Below, in pieces: positions 59,739 through 64,000 of a stretch of 64,000 nucleotides of DNA (within the stretch, counting starts at the first letter, position 1; each line of letters opens with the position of its first letter). Where the stretch lies: positions 145,883-209,882 of the forward strand of contig JBBQNJ010000001.1 of NCBI GenBank assembly GCA_038329845.1, read 5' to 3'. Source of the stretch: JBBQNJ01 sp038329845. Its GTDB lineage: Bacteria; Planctomycetota; Phycisphaerae; Tepidisphaerales; Tepidisphaeraceae. The translations under genes and the position numbers were made by a program. A model generated the notes under the pieces. The model worked only from the letters and a program-made list of their open reading frames with translations. It did not search any database and was not told where the DNA came from.

Positions 59739-61671
59739 TCGACTGGGCCGACTTCTCCAGCTCGATCAGCGCTGACTCGGGGATCGTCTGGTCCCGCACC
59801 CAGGCGCATAACCGCTCGATCTGTTCGTGGGCAAGCTCGCCGAACCGTTCGGCGATACGAAGGTTGGCGGCACGGGTTCGCGGGGCGACTTCGTTGCTCA
59901 GCTTCTCGGTGAGCCATGTCGTCAGACTCCACCCTCCGATCAGCAGCAGGTCCAACGGTCCGAAAAACGCGTGATGCGTCACCACCACCAGCGTCAGAAG
60001 GTAGGGTGCCGCCTCCGACCATCGCGTCAGTTGACTCCCCCCCGGCAGATGCTTGAGCAGCTTCATTAACAAGGCCGTATCGCGCGGCGTGGCGTTCCAT
60101 CGACGCTGCAACCAGTCGTTCAGGTCCGCCAGCTCCTCGCGGACGATCGTCGCGGCGCGGGCCGGGTCGATCTTCACCGCGCGATAAGCGGCCGCGTCCG
60201 CCCGCATCCATTCGGCCCCGGATTCATCAGCGCCCAGGACATCGTCGGCGCGGCTCAACACCACCGCGAACTGGTCCTGCAGCACTTGAGCGAAATCCGG
60301 CAGCCCGGGATCGGCGGCACTGGCCTGCTCCAGCCCCAGGTCCGGCGTTTGACCGCGAATGACCACATCCCACGCCGCCCGGGGCAGCCGCGCCAGCAGC
60401 ATCGGCGCCTGGCGCAGGCGATCCACCACCCGCTGCGGGCCTATCAAATACAGGACACTGCGCTGCTGCAACCGGCGCTGTAACTGCTGGGTGAGCGGGT
60501 TGACATCGACTTGGGCCGCCGGGCTTTCGATCGCCCGCAGCGCCACGATAATCCGCCCCGCCGTCGCGAGCTGTCGCCGCGCCGGGGCAATCACCTTATC
60601 CTGCAATCGGCCCACCAAGTCGGCGGCGCGATGGCGCACTCCTTGAGCGGTCTCGGTCGGCGGCGGCGCGGCGAGCGACATGATCGCCTGGCGAAGCGCC
60701 TGCAAATCGATCGCCGTCGCAGGCTCATATCCCGCATCGTCGCGCGGGACCGCGAAAACGCCTGCCGCACCGGCGTTGCCGACCGCACCGGCGTTGCCAA
60801 CCGCACCGAGGTCGCCTGCCGCACCGAGGTCGCCGACCGCACCGACGTTGCCTGCCGCACCGGCGTTGCCGGCCGCACCGGCATTGCCGACCGCACCGGC
60901 GTTGCCCGCCGCACCGAGGTCGCCTGCCGCACCGGCATTGCCGGCCGCACCGGCGTTGCCCGCCGCACCGGCGTTGCCAGCGCGAAATCGCTCGAGAAGC
61001 CGCCCGTAATCTTCGACCATGGCGGCGTCCTCGGCCTTGTTCATCACGAACAGCGCCGGCAGCTCATAACGCCAGCAAAGCCGGTAATACGCACGCAATT
61101 CGGTCATCTGATATTTTTCCGGACTGACGACGAACAGGATCGCCTCGGCCCAGCGGAACACGCGAGCGGCCTGGAGATGATGCTCGGGCTCGTCGCCGTC
61201 GAGGTCGGGCGTGTCGATCAGCGTGATCTGCTGCGTGAGGTCCGATGGGTGAACCACGACCACAAGGCAATCGATCGTCCCGCGAGCCGGCAGTTGCTCG
61301 GCGCCGGCTTGCCGGGCATCGAGTTCCAGCCAGCGATCCGGAACATTTTTCGCGTCCGAAGCCACCGCCACGGCACCGGCGGTGAAAGTCCGGCGAAAAC
61401 TCGCGGCCGAAACTTCGGCGCCGAGCAGGCGGTTGACGAGCGTACTTTTACCCGTGCCGGTTCCGCCCACGATCGCCAGCAGCAGCGGGCGATCCTTTCG
61501 CGGCTCGAGATGAAATCGCAGCGCTGATAAGTCGCCACGAATACGGCGAAGGGCATTGGCGGACGCCGAATCGGCGCGCGGCGTCACCCGCCCCAGGCGC
61601 GTCTCCAGTTCCCCCAGACGCGTCTCCAGTTCCCCCAGACGCCAGGCGAGCTTCACCGTCAATGGATCCAT
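59719..61671 (-). CDS. Membrane-associated GTPase with a glycine-rich minisatellite in the G domain
   Basis: 650 residues from ATG 61671. Walker A/G1 is GGTGTGKST, G3 is DTPDLDGDEP, G4 is NKAED. Between G4 and the rest of the G domain lies a run of twelve six-residue units (GNAGAA, GDLGAA, GNAGAV). A helical region and then a hydrophobic segment (YLLTLVVVTHHAFFGPLDLLLIGGW) near the C-terminus follow. At the start the heptad ETRLGEL is repeated (a 21-bp duplication at 61,596-61,640). It resembles dynamin-like/GTPase-HSR1 proteins; the role is unknown. The 157-residue gene ends 27 bases upstream. Confidence 0.72.
   Translation of the reverse strand: MDPLTVKLAWRLGELETRLGELETRLGRVTPRADSASANALRRIRGDLSALRFHLEPRKDRPLLLAIVGGTGTGKSTLVNRLLGAEVSAASFRRTFTAGAVAVASDAKNVPDRWLELDARQAGAEQLPARGTIDCLVVVVHPSDLTQQITLIDTPDLDGDEPEHHLQAARVFRWAEAILFVVSPEKYQMTELRAYYRLCWRYELPALFVMNKAEDAAMVEDYGRLLERFRAGNAGAAGNAGAAGNAGAAGDLGAAGNAGAVGNAGAAGNAGAAGNVGAVGDLGAAGDLGAVGNAGAVGNAGAAGVFAVPRDDAGYEPATAIDLQALRQAIMSLAAPPPTETAQGVRHRAADLVGRLQDKVIAPARRQLATAGRIIVALRAIESPAAQVDVNPLTQQLQRRLQQRSVLYLIGPQRVVDRLRQAPMLLARLPRAAWDVVIRGQTPDLGLEQASAADPGLPDFAQVLQDQFAVVLSRADDVLGADESGAEWMRADAAAYRAVKIDPARAATIVREELADLNDWLQRRWNATPRDTALLMKLLKHLPGGSQLTRWSEAAPYLLTLVVVTHHAFFGPLDLLLIGGWSLTTWLTEKLSNEVAPRTRAANLRIAERFGELAHEQIERLCAWVRDQTIPESALIELEKSAQSIASVIE
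60763..60978. repeat. 12 x 18-bp minisatellite inside the GTPase gene
   Basis: Twelve units of 18 bp, each starting GGC AAC GCC or GGC GAC CTC on the coding strand, encode GNAGAA-type hexapeptides. Variants alternate, which suggests unequal crossing-over or slippage. Confidence 0.92.
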
Positions 61672-61698
61672 CGTTGCTCGATTCCCCGCCGGCACCAG

Positions 61699-62172
61699 CT
61701 ATTGCGGGATGGTTTCGGCGTGTCGCGCTGGCGTGGACGGCGCTGAAGATTGCGGCGCCGGCTCGATCGTCGCCCCGGGCAGTGCCGCCACGTTCACCAT
61801 CGTCCCGACCCGGATCGCGCCGTGGTTCAAGTCAAAACAGGAGTCAGCGCCGGGCAAGTCCACGATGAACAGGCAGCCCGCCCGCACCGCCAGCCAGCGC
61901 TCGGTGAGGAATCTCACCCGTCCCTGCACGATTCGCGGCGGGCCGACGATCGGCTGCACGAAGTTGCCGCCGCTGGGCACGGTCATCACCTTGCGGGCTT
62001 TGAGCCGGATAATCGCCGCGATGAGCCGGTTCGCCTCCCCGGTCCATTCACCGCCGCGGGCACTCAGGCGTAGCGCGTAATTGGTGTTCGCCGGGGCGAA
62101 AACCACCATGCCGTCGGACGATTCGATGACTCTGCCGCTGGCGGGAAAATCCAGTTCCGTGGGATCGCTCAT
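61699..62172 (-). CDS. Protein of unknown function, 157 residues
   Basis: From ATG 62172. The chain reads as a small beta-rich domain (RVIESSDGMVVFAPANTNYALRLSARG; IVGPPRIVQGRVRFLTERWLAVRAGCLFIVDLPG; MVNVAALPGATIEPA) with no signal peptide or membrane segment. It resembles planctomycete proteins of unknown function in general style only. It lies 62 bases downstream of trpB and 27 upstream of the GTPase. Confidence 0.6.
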   Translation of the reverse strand: MSDPTELDFPASGRVIESSDGMVVFAPANTNYALRLSARGGEWTGEANRLIAAIIRLKARKVMTVPSGGNFVQPIVGPPRIVQGRVRFLTERWLAVRAGCLFIVDLPGADSCFDLNHGAIRVGTMVNVAALPGATIEPAPQSSAPSTPARHAETIPQ

Positions 62173-62234
62173 TCCTTGCCTCTTGTCGATGTTGACACCG
62201 CGCTGACGCCGACGGCGATCAACCTACCCGCCGC

Positions 62235-63464
62235 TCATCGTCCGATCAATCGCGCCACTTCCTGGCAATCCTTGTCCCCCCGGCCCGACAGGTTCACCAG
62301 GAGAATCTGATCCGCCGGCAGCGCCGGCGCCAGCTTGGCCACCTGCGCGATCGCGTGCGCCGATTCCAGGGCCGGCAGAATTCCTTCGGTCCGCGCCAGC
62401 AGCTCGAACGCCTCGAGCGCCTCGGCGTCGGTGATCGACGTATATTGCACCCGCCGGGCATCCTTCCACCATGCATGTTCGGGGCCAACCCCTGGGTAAT
62501 CCAGCCCCGCCGACACCGAGTGAACATCGGCGGTCTGCCCATCCTCCGTTTGCAACACGTAGGACATCGCCCCATGCAGCACCCCCGGCCTGCCCCGCGA
62601 CAGCGTCGCGGCATGTTGGCCCAGCGCCGACCCGCGACCTCCGGCCTCGACCCCGAGAAGCCGCACCGATTCATCGCCGAGAAACGGGTGGAAAATTCCC
62701 GCCGCGTTCGACCCGCCCCCGACGCACGCGATCACGCAGTCGGGCAGACGGCCCTCGATCGCCAGGCATTGCTCGCGCGCCTCGACGCCGATGCAGCGTT
62801 GAAAGTCGCGGACCATCACCGGGAACGGATGCGGACCGGCGACGGTTCCGATGATGTAGTGCGTCCGATCGACCGATCCCATCCAGTCGCGCATGGCCTC
62901 GTTCAGCGCGTCCTTCAGCGTCTTAAGGCCCGAATGCACCTCGATGACCCGTGCCCCCATCAGTTTCATGCGAAACACGTTCAGTTCCTGGCGGCGAACG
63001 TCCTCGGCGCCCATGTAGACGTCACATTCCAGCCCGAACAGCGCCGCCACGGTGGCGGTGGCCACCCCGTGCTGGCCGGCGCCGGTCTCGGCGATCACCC
63101 GGGGCTTGCCCATCCGCTTCGTCAGTAGCGCCTGGCCCAGGACATTGTTGATCTTGTGTGAGCCGGTGTGGTTGAGGTCCTCGCGCTTGAGCAGGATCCG
63201 GGCCCCGCCGGCGTGCTCGGACAGCCGGGTCGCCTCGGTCAGCGGCGACGGTCGGCCGGTGTAGTCCCGCTGCAGCCGGTCGTACTCGGCGATGAAGGCC
63301 GGGTCGACGCGGGCCTGGGCGTAGGCGCGCTCGAGCTCGTCCAGGGCCGCGACGAGCGCCTCGGGGACGAATCGGCCGCCGTAGGGACCGAAGTGCCCGG
63401 CGGCATCGGGCAGCTGGGCGGCCTCCGTGGTGGGGGTCGAGGTCTGTGTCTGGGTCGGGGTCAT
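62235..63464 (-). CDS. trpB: Tryptophan synthase beta chain TrpB, mosaic gene
   Basis: 409 residues; all family motifs are present: FGPYGGRFVPEAL, HTGSHKINNVLGQALL with PLP-Lys104, AETGAGQHGVATA, CVGGGSNAAGIFHPF and LSGRGDKD. The protein makes tryptophan from indole and serine. Codons 1 to ~101 use almost only G or C at position three, as does trpC, and the N-terminus (TGRPSPLTEATRLSEHAGGARILLKRED) resembles actinobacterial TrpB. From codon 102 on, third positions and the protein (YMGAEDVRRQELNVFRMKLMGARV) look planctomycete. The ATG overlaps the trpC stop by four bases. No trpA follows. Confidence 0.93.
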   Translation of the reverse strand: MTPTQTQTSTPTTEAAQLPDAAGHFGPYGGRFVPEALVAALDELERAYAQARVDPAFIAEYDRLQRDYTGRPSPLTEATRLSEHAGGARILLKREDLNHTGSHKINNVLGQALLTKRMGKPRVIAETGAGQHGVATATVAALFGLECDVYMGAEDVRRQELNVFRMKLMGARVIEVHSGLKTLKDALNEAMRDWMGSVDRTHYIIGTVAGPHPFPVMVRDFQRCIGVEAREQCLAIEGRLPDCVIACVGGGSNAAGIFHPFLGDESVRLLGVEAGGRGSALGQHAATLSRGRPGVLHGAMSYVLQTEDGQTADVHSVSAGLDYPGVGPEHAWWKDARRVQYTSITDAEALEAFELLARTEGILPALESAHAIAQVAKLAPALPADQILLVNLSGRGDKDCQEVARLIGR

Positions 63465-64000
63465 CGGGACGGCCGGGGGGTCGCCGGGTGCGAACCCGCC
63501 GTCACCAGGTCGGCGACCATCTGCCGGGGGCTGGCCGAGCGCACCAGGCCCTCGCCGACGAGGACCGCATCCGCGCCGGCGGCGGCGTAGGAGATGAGGT
63601 CGTGCGGGTCCCGGACGCCGGACTCCGCGATCTTGACCACGCCCGAGGGTAGCCCCGGTGCGATCCGCTCGAAGATGCTGCGGTCGACCTCGAGGGTGGT
63701 GAGGTTACGGGCGTTGACGCCGATGACGCGGGCGCCTGCCTCCAGCGCGCGGTCGGCCTCGGCCTCGGTGTGCACCTCCACGATCGCGGTCATCCCGAGG
63801 GACTCCACCCGCTCGAGCAGCCCGATCAGGGCCATCTGCTCCAGCGCGGCCACGATGAGCAGGCAGACGTCGGCGCCGTGGGCGCGGGACTCGTGCACCT
63901 GGTAGGAGCTGACGATGAAGTCCTTGCGCAGCACCGGGACCTCCACCGCGGCCCGGACGGCGTCGAGGTCGGCCAGCGACCCCCCGAACCGGCGACCCTC
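63461..64000 (-). CDS. trpC: Indole-3-glycerol phosphate synthase TrpC, 5' end missing
   Basis: 179 residues are visible, cut by the right edge. Motifs: EGRRFGGSLADLDAVR (phosphate-loop region), VPVLRKDFIVSSYQVHESRAHGADVCLLIVAAL, IVEVHTEAEADRALEAGARVIGVNARNLTTLEVD and VKIAESGVRDPHDLISYAAAGADAVLVGEGLV. It makes indoleglycerol phosphate for TrpA. Third codon positions are nearly all G or C and the sequence is actinobacterium-like; see the mosaic finding. The TGA stop overlaps the trpB ATG. Confidence 0.9.
   Translation of the reverse strand, partial: EGRRFGGSLADLDAVRAAVEVPVLRKDFIVSSYQVHESRAHGADVCLLIVAALEQMALIGLLERVESLGMTAIVEVHTEAEADRALEAGARVIGVNARNLTTLEVDRSIFERIAPGLPSGVVKIAESGVRDPHDLISYAAAGADAVLVGEGLVRSASPRQMVADLVTAGSHPATPRPSR

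Overview
The window looks like a chromosomal segment of a planctomycete, probably class Phycisphaerae (inference). The reasons are a GC-rich genome, a five-gene pseudopilin cluster ending in a giant GspK-like protein, an NfeD/flotillin (FloA) operon, a one-component sulfatase, a DUF6067/GH123-like secreted protein, an E2-fold (UBC-like) protein, and dispersed intergenic repeats including one containing GCTTCGGGCTAAC. No tRNA, rRNA, CRISPR array, transposase or phage gene was seen.

Layout. 1-7.6 kb (minus strand): the start of a membrane protein cut by the left edge, an ABC permease fused in frame to an NHL-propeller lipoprotein, a glycyl radical enzyme with its activase, and an RbsA-type sugar ABC ATPase with a small upstream protein. 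7.7-13.7 kb (minus): a DHH phosphoesterase and the phosphate-uptake operon pstSCAB. 13.9-21.7 kb (plus): type II secretion-like pseudopilins G, H, I, J and K. 21.8-30.8 kb: CHAD protein, Nif3 family, CysH, sulfatase, UbiD family, IspH and a DUF1015 protein. 31-36 kb: a UBC-like protein without the catalytic cysteine, a peroxiredoxin, a PQQ-repeat propeller and NadC. 36.8-41.5 kb (minus): complex I genes nuoG, nuoH and nuoI with a secreted protein inserted. 41.7-46 kb: the 1372-residue DUF6067/GH123-like protein. 46.2-50.2 kb (minus): NfeD1b, NfeD, FloA and a Pro-rich membrane protein. 50.5-54.6 kb (minus): a sigma-like protein, a diguanylate cyclase, a receiver-like protein and a xylose-isomerase-like TIM barrel. 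54.8-59.7 kb (plus): MscL with a zinc ribbon, a DUF481 barrel, class II aldolase and a sialate O-acetylesterase. 59.7-64 kb (minus): a GTPase with a minisatellite, an unknown protein, trpB, and trpC cut by the right edge.

Three things stand out. First, short tandem duplications repeatedly span gene 3' ends: six clear cases, some making a second copy of the last codons and stop, others placing the stops of two convergent genes in sister copies. Second, a family of about 77-78 bp imperfect palindromes with GGGGACATCCAGAATATTC-like ends sits between genes, with two good copies and one partial. Third, trpB is a mosaic: near codon 102 (about 63,160) the base and codon composition and the protein resemblance switch from actinobacterial (together with trpC) to planctomycete. 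This is either a recombination event or, more likely, a chimeric assembly join, so the last ~840 bases should not be assumed to belong to this organism.

Start codons were often moved inside the longest reading frame, using Shine-Dalgarno sites, neighbour overlap or family length. Antisense open frames are common because of high GC at third codon positions and were left out.
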